Shown piece by piece: positions 47,367 through 55,837 of a stretch of DNA of 64,000 nt. The position numbers were made by a program, and so were the translations under genes. The notes below the pieces were generated by a model that was not told where the DNA came from, searched no databases, and saw only the letters and a program-made list of their open reading frames with translations. Within the stretch, counting starts at the first letter, position 1. Each line of letters begins with the position of its first letter. This DNA is from Nocardioides oleivorans (GTDB lineage Bacteria; Actinomycetota; Actinomycetes; Propionibacteriales; Nocardioidaceae): NCBI RefSeq assembly GCF_004137255.1, contig NZ_SDWT01000001.1, forward strand, positions 3,162,001-3,226,000. The letters are read 5' to 3'.

Positions 47367-47541
47367 GGCCCGACGCTAGCCCTCCGCGGCCGCGGCCCCG
47401 CGACAGGCCGGGGGGAAGGACCCCGGCCGTTCCTGCGATCGCCCTGACGTACCCCTCCTGTGGGATACCGCGGCACCGGCGGCAGGTCTACCTTCGGGGG
47501 TCACGGTTCGCGGCAGTGCAGCCGCGCCGGGAGGGATCACC

Positions 47542-49254
47542 ATGCCCCAGCGTCGTACCCGCGTGCTCGCCGTCGCCTCCGCAGCCGTGGTCGCGCTCGC
47601 CGTCCTCGGGACCCAGTCGGGTGCCGAAGCCGGCGGGCGCGGCGGCCACGGCCCGAAGCCGGCGCCGAAGCCGACGAAGGTCGTCGTCATCGTCGTCGAC
47701 GCGCTCAGCAAGGAGATCGTCGAGAAGTACGACATGGGCAACGTCGAGGCGCTGATGAAGGGCGGTGTGGACAGCCCCCGGTCCTACCTCGGCCACACCG
47801 GCTCGGTCACCGTCGTCACCCACAACGTGATCACGACCGGGGCCCAGCCCAAGCACATGGGATGGACCACGGAGGGCTACCGCGACGTCGACGGGCTCCT
47901 CGGCGCTCCCGGTGGCCTCTACCTCACCAGCAACTTCGGACTCGCGCAGATGGCGCCGCTGCAGCAGGCGGCCGGCTATCCCCACCTGTCCGACTACCTG
48001 GACGACACCGGCAAGGTGTTCACCGTGAGCCCGAAGGGGTACGCCGCCTACGGGCTCAGCGGCCCCGGCTCGCCCAGCACCTCGACCATCACCTTCGGCA
48101 GCGGCCCGACCTGCGCCAACCCCGACGGCACCACGACGCGCTACCGCCAGCCGACCGGGGTGAACGTGCCGGCGTACTTCTCCACCGCCTGCGGCTCGCG
48201 CTGGCTGGCCCGGCGCGACACCATCTACGACACCGGCCAGCCGCCGGCCCAGCTCTACCCCGCCACCGACAACCGCTACGTCGTCGGCCACGACCCCGCG
48301 CAGCAGGGCGGCGACGTCTGGGCCGCCGACGCGGCCCTCGAGATCATGGCGCAGGAGGGCGACGGCTGGAGCGGGATCTTCGTCAGCCTGCCCGGCGTCG
48401 ACAAGGCCGCGCACATGTGGGGTGGCGTCAACGACCCGGAGGCCGCGACGCCCGGCTACGACCCGATGACGCACATGCGGTACGCCACCGCGACGGCCGA
48501 CGCGCAGGTCGGTCGGATCGTGCAGGCCCTCGAGGACAGCGGCCAGCTCGACGACACGCTGGTCGTGCTCACCGCCGACCACGGCTCGGTCGCGGCCGCC
48601 GAGGGCCACTTCCATGGCGACGTCGAGCTGGAGAACGACTACGGCTACTACAACTGGTACTACGGCGCACCGGTCAACGACGTCCCCTACCAGCGCCCGC
48701 AGGACGCCCTGCTGCCGCTCATCGAGGGCACCGACGACGGCACGGGTGCGACCAACGTCGGCTTCTCCTACAGCGACTCCTCGCTCAACGTGTGGCTCAA
48801 GGACCAGTCCCCGACGGCGGTCACCGCGGCCGCGACGATCATGAAGGACCTGCCCGACGTGACGGCCGTGTGGAAGCGGCACGGCGACCACTACGACCGG
48901 GTCACCCCCGTCAGGTGGGACCGGATGAGGACCTGGGGCGAGCGGATCTGGTTCGCCGCGAAGGCCCAGGAGCTCGTCGACACCCAGGCCGCCGGCTACG
49001 GCCCGGACCTGGTCGCGACCCTGCCCGACAACACGACGTACTCGGTCGCGGGCGACCACGGCGGCATCCAGCGCGCCGCCCAGCAGATCCCGATCGTCTT
49101 CGCCGGAGGGGGCCTCTCCAGCCAGGACCTGCGCGGCGAGGTGCGCTCGGTCGACATCATGCCGACCATCCTCCGGGCGATGGGCATCCGGGCGACCCAC
49201 CCGATGGACGGCGTCGCCTACGAGCTCCCGACGCGGAAGCGGGGCCACCGCTAG
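47542..49254 (+). CDS. Secreted alkaline phosphatase-superfamily phosphodiesterase
   Basis: 570-aa exported enzyme. Signal peptide MPQRRTRVLAVASAAVVALA...GAEA (cleavage near residue 30), then metal site VVVIVVDALSKEIV (first Asp), a nucleophile Thr in HTGSVTVVTHNVI (a type I phosphodiesterase layout), LTADHGSVAAAEG and VAGDHGGIQRAAQ giving metal-binding Asp/His. Hydrolyses a phosphate diester or monoester, substrate unknown. Lies between the halves of the his operon. Shine-Dalgarno gggaggga before ATG; TACCTT about 47491 may be its -10. Confidence 0.85.
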   Translation: MPQRRTRVLAVASAAVVALAVLGTQSGAEAGGRGGHGPKPAPKPTKVVVIVVDALSKEIVEKYDMGNVEALMKGGVDSPRSYLGHTGSVTVVTHNVITTGAQPKHMGWTTEGYRDVDGLLGAPGGLYLTSNFGLAQMAPLQQAAGYPHLSDYLDDTGKVFTVSPKGYAAYGLSGPGSPSTSTITFGSGPTCANPDGTTTRYRQPTGVNVPAYFSTACGSRWLARRDTIYDTGQPPAQLYPATDNRYVVGHDPAQQGGDVWAADAALEIMAQEGDGWSGIFVSLPGVDKAAHMWGGVNDPEAATPGYDPMTHMRYATATADAQVGRIVQALEDSGQLDDTLVVLTADHGSVAAAEGHFHGDVELENDYGYYNWYYGAPVNDVPYQRPQDALLPLIEGTDDGTGATNVGFSYSDSSLNVWLKDQSPTAVTAAATIMKDLPDVTAVWKRHGDHYDRVTPVRWDRMRTWGERIWFAAKAQELVDTQAAGYGPDLVATLPDNTTYSVAGDHGGIQRAAQQIPIVFAGGGLSSQDLRGEVRSVDIMPTILRAMGIRATHPMDGVAYELPTRKRGHR

Positions 49255-49306
49255 GTGCACTGTCTCGCGCGCGCGGCACCGAAGTGGTCCCGGGGGCTCC
49301 GGCTCC

Positions 49307-49312
49307 TAGGAT
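49307..49312 (+). promoter_or_regulatory. -10-like hexamer TAGGAT before priA
   Basis: TAGGAT ends 6 bases before the priA ATG; independent leaderless promoter for the second half of the his genes. Confidence 0.5.
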
Positions 49313-49318
49313 CGACCC

Positions 49319-50071
49319 ATGCCCAGCACCCCCGAGCAGCCCTACCTCGAGCTCCTGCCCGCCGTCGACATCAAGGGCGGCCAGGCCGTGCAGCTGGTGC
49401 AGGGCGTGGACGGCTCCGAGAAGCGCTTCGGCGACCCGATCGAGGCGGCACTGCGCTGGCAGGAGGCGGGTGCGGAGTGGATCCACCTCGTCGACCTCGA
49501 CGCAGCGTTCGGCCACGGGCACAACCGCGAGCTGCAGGCGAGGATCGTGGGCACCCTCGACATCCAGGTGGAGATGAGCGGCGGCATCCGTGACGACGAG
49601 TCGCTCGAGGCGGCGATGGCCACCGGCTGCCGCAGGGTCAACATCGGCACGGCGGCGCTCGAGCAGCCCGAGTGGTGCGCGAAGGCCATCGCGACCTACG
49701 GCGACCGGGTGGCCGTCGGCCTCGACGTGAGGGGTACGACGCTCGCGGCCCGCGGCTGGACCCGCGAGGGCGGTGACCTCTACGAGACGCTCGCACGCCT
49801 CGACGGCGAGGGCTGCGCGCGCTACGTCGTCACCGACGTCAACAAGGACGGGATGCTCCAGGGCCCCAACCTCCAGCTCCTGCGCGAGGTGTGCGCGGCC
49901 ACCGACAAGCCCGTCGTGGCCAGCGGCGGCGTCACGACGCTCGCCGACATCGAGGCGCTGATGGGTCTCGTGGGCGACGGTGTCGAGGGCGCGATCGCCG
50001 GCACGGCGCTCTACGAGGGCCGCTTCACGCTCGAGGACGCGCTCGCCCTGACCCTGCCGCGGAACGGCTGA
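49319..50071 (+). CDS. priA: Phosphoribosyl isomerase (HisA / PriA)
   Basis: 250-aa (beta/alpha)8 isomerase for ProFAR to PRFAR; in actinobacteria the PriA form also acts in tryptophan synthesis in place of Trp[50 protein letters not shown] (about residues 137-155) and [18 protein letters not shown]. The Arg-Gly-Trp loop matches the PriA type; bifunctionality is inferred. Confidence 0.92.
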   Translation: MPSTPEQPYLELLPAVDIKGGQAVQLVQGVDGSEKRFGDPIEAALRWQEAGAEWIHLVDLDAAFGHGHNRELQARIVGTLDIQVEMSGGIRDDESLEAAMATGCRRVNIGTAALEQPEWCAKAIATYGDRVAVGLDVRGTTLAARGWTREGGDLYETLARLDGEGCARYVVTDVNKDGMLQGPNLQLLREVCAATDKPVVASGGVTTLADIEALMGLVGDGVEGAIAGTALYEGRFTLEDALALTLPRNG

Positions 50072-50084
50072 GGTCGCGACGGCC

Positions 50085-50543
50085 ATGGAGTTCACCGACT
50101 ACCACGTGCGGCTGGCGTCGTACGCCCTGCTGGTCGACCAGGACGACGAGGGGGCCGACCGCGTCCTCCTCGCCTGGTGGAACGGCGAGGGGCACAGCGA
50201 GCCCGAGTGGTCGCTCCCGGGCGGCGGAATCGAGTTCGAGGAGTCGCTCACCGACGGCCTGGTCCGCGAGGTCTTCGAGGAGACCGGCTACCACGTCACG
50301 CCCGGCCCGCTGCTGACCGACGACTTCTTCACCGCCCGCGGCCGGTCCTTCGACGGGTGGCTGCGCTCGCAGCGCTTCGTCTACGACGCGACCATCACCG
50401 GCGGCGAGCTCGGCACCACCGAGGTGGACGGGTCGACCGACCGCGCGGCGTGGGTGCCGCTCGCCGAGCTCGAGGGACAGCGTCGCTCGTCCATCGTCGA
50501 CGTCGCGCTGGCCGCCCGGGCGGCGAGGGAGGCGCAGTCATGA
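50085..50543 (+). CDS. NUDIX hydrolase
   Basis: 152-aa NUDIX protein. Nudix box [24 protein letters not shown] (about residues 44-67), pattern Gx5Ex7REUxEE, intact. Hydrolyses a nucleoside diphosphate-linked compound; specificity unknown. Inserted between priA and hisF, 13 bp after priA, and overlapping hisF by 4 bases, so co-expressed with them. Confidence 0.9.
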   Translation: MEFTDYHVRLASYALLVDQDDEGADRVLLAWWNGEGHSEPEWSLPGGGIEFEESLTDGLVREVFEETGYHVTPGPLLTDDFFTARGRSFDGWLRSQRFVYDATITGGELGTTEVDGSTDRAAWVPLAELEGQRRSSIVDVALAARAAREAQS

Positions 50544-51313
50544 GCCTCGCGATCCGTGTCATCCCGTGCCTCGACGTCGACGGCGGGCGGGTGGTCAAGG
50601 GCGTCAACTTCACCGAGCTCCGCGACGCCGGCGACCCGGTCGAGCTCGCCCGGCTCTACGACGCCGAGGGTGCCGACGAGCTGACGTTCCTCGACATCTC
50701 CGCCTCCCACGAAGGCCGCGCCACGACCATGGAGGTCGTCTCGCGCTGTGCCGAGGAGGTCTTCATCCCACTCACCGTCGGCGGTGGCGTGAGCAGCGTC
50801 GACGACGTCGACCGGCTGCTCCGCGCCGGGGCCGACAAGGTCGCGGTCAACACCGCCGCGATCCACCGCCCCGCGCTCGTCGCCGAGATCGCCGACCGCT
50901 TCGGCAACCAGGTGCTCGTCCTGAGCGTGGACGCCCGCCGCACCCGTCCGGACCAGCCGGGCACGGACAGCGGCTTCGAGGTCACCACCCACGGTGGTCG
51001 CAAGAGCGCCGGGCTGGACGCCGTCGAGTGGGCCGTGCGCGCGGCCGAGCTGGGCGCGGGCGAGATCCTGCTCAACGCGATGGACGCCGACGGCACGACC
51101 GACGGCTTCGACCTGGAGCTGATCCGGGCCGTACGCCGTGAGGTGAGCATCCCGGTCATCGCGAGCGGGGGAGCGGGCGCCGTCGAGCACTTCCCACCGG
51201 CCGTCGACGCCGGCGCGGACGCCGTTCTCGCAGCCACCGTCTTCCACTTCGGCACCCTCAGCATCGGGGACGTCAAGGGCGGTCTGTCCGCGGCTGGTCG
51301 CCCGGTCCGCTGA
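50540..51313 (+). CDS. hisF: Imidazole glycerol phosphate synthase cyclase subunit HisF
   Basis: 257-aa TIM-barrel cyclase that works with His[67 protein letters not shown], and [13 protein letters not shown] are family motifs. ATG at 50540 overlaps the NUDIX stop. Ends 28 bp before the ABC substrate-binding gene. Confidence 0.95.
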   Translation: MSLAIRVIPCLDVDGGRVVKGVNFTELRDAGDPVELARLYDAEGADELTFLDISASHEGRATTMEVVSRCAEEVFIPLTVGGGVSSVDDVDRLLRAGADKVAVNTAAIHRPALVAEIADRFGNQVLVLSVDARRTRPDQPGTDSGFEVTTHGGRKSAGLDAVEWAVRAAELGAGEILLNAMDADGTTDGFDLELIRAVRREVSIPVIASGGAGAVEHFPPAVDAGADAVLAATVFHFGTLSIGDVKGGLSAAGRPVR

Positions 51314-51329
51314 GGCCCGGGCGGAGCCG

Positions 51330-51335
51330 TAGGAT
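51330..51335 (+). promoter_or_regulatory. -10-like hexamer TAGGAT before ABC substrate-binding gene
   Basis: TAGGAT ends 6 bases before the ATG at 51342. Confidence 0.5.
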
Positions 51336-51341
51336 TCCGCC

Positions 51342-52253
51342 ATGCTGAAGACCTCCCGGACCCGGGTGCGGCCGCTCGCCGTCGCCGCGCTCGCCACCGC
51401 CACGATCGCCCTCTCCGCCTGCGCCCCGACCGACGAGGCCGACAGCGGCACCGACTCCGGCGCCTCCGAGAGCGCCGGCACCTCGGAGACCCCGGCCGCC
51501 GACGAGTGCACGCCCGACACGATGGAGACCGTCGCCGACGGCACCCTGACCATCGCGACCGACGACCCGGCGTACTCGCCGTGGTTCGTCGACAACGACC
51601 CGACCAACGGCGAGGGCTACGAGTCCGCGGTGGCCTACGCCGTCGCCGAGCAGCTCGGCTACACCGCCGACCAGGTGGCCTGGGTGACCGTGCCCTTCAA
51701 CAAGGTCGTCCAGCCCGGCCCGAAGGAGTTCGACTTCGACGTCAACCAGGTCTCGATCACCGAGGCCCGCCGCAAGGCCGTCGACTTCTCCTCCGGCTAC
51801 TACGACGTCGTGCAGACCGTCATCACCAACAAGGGCAGCTCGATCGACGGCATCACGAGCCTCGCCGAGCTCGCCGACGCCAAGCTCGGTGCGCAGGTCG
51901 GCACCACCAGCTACAACGCGATCGTCGACCAGATCCAGCCCTCGCAGGACCCGGCCGTGTTCGACACCAACGACCAGGCCGTCCAGGCGCTCAAGAACGG
52001 CCAGATCGACGGCATCGTCGTCGACCTGCCGACGGCCTACTACATGACCGCGGTCCAGCTCGACGACGGCCTCATCGTCGGCCAGCTGCCCCTCGCCGGC
52101 GACGAGCCGGAGCAGTTCGGCGCCGTGCTCGCCAAGGACAGCCCGCTCACCGGCTGCATCTCCAGCGCCGTCGACGCGCTGCGCACCGACGGCATCCTCG
52201 ACCAGATCGGGCAGGAGTGGCTGGAGCAGCAGGGCGCTCCCGAGCTCTCCTGA
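51342..52253 (+). CDS. Polar amino acid ABC transporter substrate-binding lipoprotein
   Basis: 303-aa lipoprotein of the family 3 amino acid binding proteins. Lipobox ALSAC at about residues 23-27 (Cys 27) after a basic signal sequence, an acidic Ser/Thr/Asp linker, then GTLTIATDDPAYSPWF, VSITEARRKAVDFSSGYYD and LGAQVGTTSYNAIV. Captures a polar amino acid; adjacency to hisF hints at histidine or related, not proven. Permease starts 6 bp after its stop. Confidence 0.92.
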   Translation: MLKTSRTRVRPLAVAALATATIALSACAPTDEADSGTDSGASESAGTSETPAADECTPDTMETVADGTLTIATDDPAYSPWFVDNDPTNGEGYESAVAYAVAEQLGYTADQVAWVTVPFNKVVQPGPKEFDFDVNQVSITEARRKAVDFSSGYYDVVQTVITNKGSSIDGITSLAELADAKLGAQVGTTSYNAIVDQIQPSQDPAVFDTNDQAVQALKNGQIDGIVVDLPTAYYMTAVQLDDGLIVGQLPLAGDEPEQFGAVLAKDSPLTGCISSAVDALRTDGILDQIGQEWLEQQGAPELS

Positions 52254-52259
52254 CCGTCC

Positions 52260-53138
52260 GTGACTGACCAGGTGGCGACCACCGAGGCACCCGAGGACTG
52301 GGAGCCCTCCGAGGTCCAGCGCGAGCGCAACGAGTGGCGACGACGCCGCACGCTGCGCAGCGCCGTGATCGCGGCGGGCAGCACGCTGCTCCTGCTGGGG
52401 ATCATCGGCGGACTCGTCGTCAGCTCGCCCGGGTGGGAGCGGGTCCAGGCGACCTACTTCGACTGGGACAAGGCCGTCTCGTCGTTCCCCGCCGTCCTCG
52501 AGGGCCTCTGGCTCAACATCCGGGTGATGGCGTTGTGCGCCGTGCTGATCGTCGCGCTCAGCCTGACGATCGCGGTGATGCGCACCATCCGCGGGCCCGT
52601 CGCGTTCCCGCTGCGCCTGGTCGGGACGGCGTACGTCGACATCTTCCGCGGCCTCCCGCTGCTGCTGGTGATCTTCCTGCTGGGCTTCGGTGGGCCGGCG
52701 CTGAGCCTGCAGGGGCTGCCGACTTCGGCGCTGTTCTGGGGCTGCTCGGCGCTCGTGCTGTCGTACTCCGCGTACGTCGCCGAGGTGTTCCGCGCCGGCA
52801 TCGAGTCGGTCCACCCCAGCCAGCGGCTCGCCGGGCGCTCGCTCGGGCTGACCTACGGGCAGACGCTGCGCCACGTCGTGCTGCCGCAGGCCTGGCGCCG
52901 GGTGATCCCGCCGCTCATGAACGACCTGGTCTCGCTCCAGAAGGACTCCGGACTCATCGCGGTCCTCGGTGTCGTCGACGCGATCCGGGCGGCGCAGATC
53001 CAGACGGCCATCGACTTCAACTACACGCCCTACGTCGTGGCGGGCTTCCTGTTCTGCTGCCTGACCATCCCGATGGCCCGGCTGACCGATCGCTACGCCC
53101 GCAAGAAGGGCTACCACGGGGCAGGGGGCCACCTGTGA
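52260..53138 (+). CDS. Polar amino acid ABC transporter permease
   Basis: 292-aa permease of the HisMQ type. About five membrane helices after a charged N-terminus, including EGLWLNIRVMALCAVLIVAL; EAA loop GIESVHPSQRLAGRSLGLTYG...VLPQAWRRVIPPLMND contacts the ATPase. GTG start. Overlaps the ATPase gene by 4 bases. Confidence 0.92.
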   Translation: MTDQVATTEAPEDWEPSEVQRERNEWRRRRTLRSAVIAAGSTLLLLGIIGGLVVSSPGWERVQATYFDWDKAVSSFPAVLEGLWLNIRVMALCAVLIVALSLTIAVMRTIRGPVAFPLRLVGTAYVDIFRGLPLLLVIFLLGFGGPALSLQGLPTSALFWGCSALVLSYSAYVAEVFRAGIESVHPSQRLAGRSLGLTYGQTLRHVVLPQAWRRVIPPLMNDLVSLQKDSGLIAVLGVVDAIRAAQIQTAIDFNYTPYVVAGFLFCCLTIPMARLTDRYARKKGYHGAGGHL

Positions 53139-53890
53139 GCACCGAGGCCGAGCCGCGCACCGAGGTGCTGCGCCTCGACGGCGTCCGGAAGTCGTTCGGC
53201 GACCACGTGGTGCTCCGCGAGGTCGACCTCACGATCGAGCCCGGCCAGTGCGTCGTGCTGATCGGGGCGTCCGGCTCCGGCAAGTCGACGCTCCTGCGCT
53301 GCGTCAACCTCCTCGAGGTCGTCGACGACGGGGTCATCACCTTCGAGGGCCGCGACATCACCGACCCGAAGGTCGACGGGGACGAGGTCCGCTCGCGGAT
53401 GGGGATGGTCTTCCAGGCCTACAACCTCTTCCCGCACCTCGACGTCATCGGCAACGTCACCCTCGCCCTGCGCCTCGTGCACGGCGTGGGCGCCGACGAG
53501 GCCCACACCCGCGGGCTCGCGATGCTCGACCGGGTGGGTCTGGCGGAGAAGTCGGGCGCCCGTCCCGACGACCTGTCCGGCGGCCAGCAGCAGCGCGTCG
53601 CGATCGCTCGCGCCCTCGTGGCCAACCCGCGGCTGATGCTGCTCGACGAGGTCACCAGCGCGCTCGACCCCGAGCTCGTCGGCGAGGTGCTCGACCTGCT
53701 CACCGAGCTGAAGGGCGAGGGCGTCACGATGCTGCTCAACACCCACGAGATGGGCTTCGCACGCGACGTCGCCGACCAGGTCTGCTTCCTCCACGACGGC
53801 CGCATCCACGAGCAGGGCAGCCCCGACCAGGTGATCGGCGACCCCCAGCAGGAGCGCACCCGCGCCTTCCTCTCGCGCATCCGCGCCTGA
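53135..53890 (+). CDS. Polar amino acid ABC transporter ATP-binding protein
   Basis: 251-aa ATPase of the GlnQ/HisP group. Walker A GASGSGKSTLL (about residues 40-50), Q-loop MVFQAYNLFPH, signature LSGGQQQRVAIARAL, Walker B LMLLDEVTSALDPE, H-loop NTHEM. GTG start overlaps permease. Completes the importer. Confidence 0.94.
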   Translation: MSTEAEPRTEVLRLDGVRKSFGDHVVLREVDLTIEPGQCVVLIGASGSGKSTLLRCVNLLEVVDDGVITFEGRDITDPKVDGDEVRSRMGMVFQAYNLFPHLDVIGNVTLALRLVHGVGADEAHTRGLAMLDRVGLAEKSGARPDDLSGGQQQRVAIARALVANPRLMLLDEVTSALDPELVGEVLDLLTELKGEGVTMLLNTHEMGFARDVADQVCFLHDGRIHEQGSPDQVIGDPQQERTRAFLSRIRA

Positions 53891-53982
53891 CGTACGCCGG
53901 CAGCGAACGCGACGCGACTGATTCGTCCCCTGTCGGTGGCGAGGAATAGCCTGAGTCGGCTGGTCGGTTGTGATCAGCAACG

Positions 53983-53998
53983 GTCCACGTGCGTGGAC
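53983..53998. promoter_or_regulatory. Inverted repeat upstream of the ABC exporter
   Basis: gtccacg / cgtggac with a 2-base spacer, 33 bases before the GTG at 54032 and after a possible -10 TAGCCT (53947-53952). Placed where a repressor would block the start of transcription elongation or 5' end. No regulator gene nearby. Confidence 0.45.
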
Positions 53999-54031
53999 GG
54001 GAACGGCTGATCCAGGAGGCGGGCAACACCG

Positions 54032-55837
54032 GTGGGCGACGACGCGGAGCTGCGGGGCACCACCACACTCGACGGCTTCCGGGTCCTGTGGGTCGCGATC
54101 AAGCGCGAGCCCACGGTCTTCACCGTCTCGACGCTCGGAGCGGTCCTCTTCGGCGTGCTCACCGTGGCGGACGCCTGGGTGCTCGGCTGGTCGACCCAGC
54201 ACGTCCTGATCCCCGCCTTCGACACCGGCGAGATCGGCACCGACATGCTCGTGTGGGTGTTCGCGCTCTTCATGGGTGTGGCGCTGCTGCGGGCCGTCGG
54301 CATCGTGGCCCGGCGCCTCGGCGGCGGGATCATGTACTACCGGATGCAGTCGCACACCCGTCGCGGCGTCACGCGGCAGTACCTGTCCCTGCCCATGGAG
54401 TGGCACCAGCGCCACCCGACCGGCCAATTGCTCTCCAATGCCTACTCCGACGTCGAGGCGGCCTGGGCGCCGATCATGCCGCTGCCGATGGCGCTCGGGA
54501 CGATCGTGATGATGGTGATCGCGGTCATCCAGATGTTCGTCGCCGACGTGGTGATGGCGATCGTCGGCCTGCTCGTCTTCCCCGCGGTCGTGGTGGCCAA
54601 CCTGCTCTACCAGCACTACTCCTCGCCGCTGATGACGCGCGCGCAGGGCCTGCGCGCCGAGGTCAGCGAGATCGCGCACGAGTCGTTCGACGGCGCCATG
54701 GTCGTCAAGACCCTGGGCCGCGAGGTCGAGGAGACCGAGCGGTTCCGCGTCAAGGTCAACGAGCTGCGCGACGTCAACATCCGCGCCGGCCGGATCCGGG
54801 CCGTCTTCGACCCGGCCCTGGCCAGCCTGCCCAACCTCGGCGTGCTCGTCGTGCTGGCGGTCGGCGTCGCCCGGGTGACCAGCGGCGCCACCGAGCCCGG
54901 CGACGTCATCACCATCGCCTACCTGCTGACGATCGTCGCCTTCCCGATCCGCGCGATCGGCTGGCTGCTCGGTGAGTTCCCGCGCTCCGTCGTCGGCTAC
55001 CGCCGCGCCCAGGCCGTCCTCGACGCGGAGGGCAACATGGTCTACGGCGACGACTCCCTGCCGCACACCTCGACCGGCGCGCTGCTCCAGGTCGACGGCC
55101 TCCACTACTCCTACGACGCCGACACGCCGCTGCTGCGCGGCGTCGACTTCGACGTCGAGCCCGGCCGGACCGTCGCGCTCGTGGGCGCCACGGCGTCCGG
55201 CAAGAGCACGCTGACCAGCCTGCTCACCCGACTCGTCGACCCCGACGCCGGGGAGATCCGCATCGACGGCCACGACCTCAAGGGCCTGCGCCGCGGCGAG
55301 CTCCCGCGCGAGGTGGCCCTCGTGCCCCAGACCGCCTTCATGTTCGACGACACCGTCCGCGGCAACGTCACGCTCGGCGCCGACGTCCCCGACTCGGTGG
55401 TCTGGGACGCGCTGCGCACCTCGCAGGCCGACGGCTTCGTCGCGGCGCTGCCCGCGGGCCTCGACACCCGCCTGGGCGAGCGAGGCACGTCGCTCTCCGG
55501 GGGCCAGCGCCAGCGGCTCTCGCTGGCCCGCGCGCTGGTGCGCCGGCCGCGGCTGCTGATCCTCGACGACGCCACCTCTGCGGTCGACCCCGAGGTGGAG
55601 GCCCGGATCCTGGCCTCGCTGCGCGAGGAGCGCGGGGACGCCGCGGCCTCGCTCCTCGTCGTCGCCTACCGCAAGGCCACGATCTCCCTGGCCGACGAGG
55701 TCGTCCACCTCGACGACGGCCGGATCGTCGGACGCGGCACCCATGACGAGCTGCTCGTCACCAGCCCGGCCTACGCCCAGCTGGTCAACGCCTACGAGAC
55801 CGCGGTCGAGGCTCCCGCCGAGGAGGGCACGCGATGA
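54032..55837 (+). CDS. Heterodimeric ABC exporter, degenerate-site subunit
   Basis: 601-aa half-transporter: six membrane helices (about residues 30-320), then an ATPase domain. Walker A GATASGKST, Q-loop LVPQTAFMF, signature LSGGQRQR are normal, but Walker B ends LILDDATSAVD (catalytic Glu replaced by Asp) and the switch residue is Tyr (VVAYRKAT) instead of His. This is the pattern of the non-hydrolysing partner in TM287/288-type heterodimers. GTG start preceded by aggaggcggg. Overlaps the second subunit by 4 bases. Cargo unknown. Confidence 0.9.
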   Translation: MGDDAELRGTTTLDGFRVLWVAIKREPTVFTVSTLGAVLFGVLTVADAWVLGWSTQHVLIPAFDTGEIGTDMLVWVFALFMGVALLRAVGIVARRLGGGIMYYRMQSHTRRGVTRQYLSLPMEWHQRHPTGQLLSNAYSDVEAAWAPIMPLPMALGTIVMMVIAVIQMFVADVVMAIVGLLVFPAVVVANLLYQHYSSPLMTRAQGLRAEVSEIAHESFDGAMVVKTLGREVEETERFRVKVNELRDVNIRAGRIRAVFDPALASLPNLGVLVVLAVGVARVTSGATEPGDVITIAYLLTIVAFPIRAIGWLLGEFPRSVVGYRRAQAVLDAEGNMVYGDDSLPHTSTGALLQVDGLHYSYDADTPLLRGVDFDVEPGRTVALVGATASGKSTLTSLLTRLVDPDAGEIRIDGHDLKGLRRGELPREVALVPQTAFMFDDTVRGNVTLGADVPDSVVWDALRTSQADGFVAALPAGLDTRLGERGTSLSGGQRQRLSLARALVRRPRLLILDDATSAVDPEVEARILASLREERGDAAASLLVVAYRKATISLADEVVHLDDGRIVGRGTHDELLVTSPAYAQLVNAYETAVEAPAEEGTR

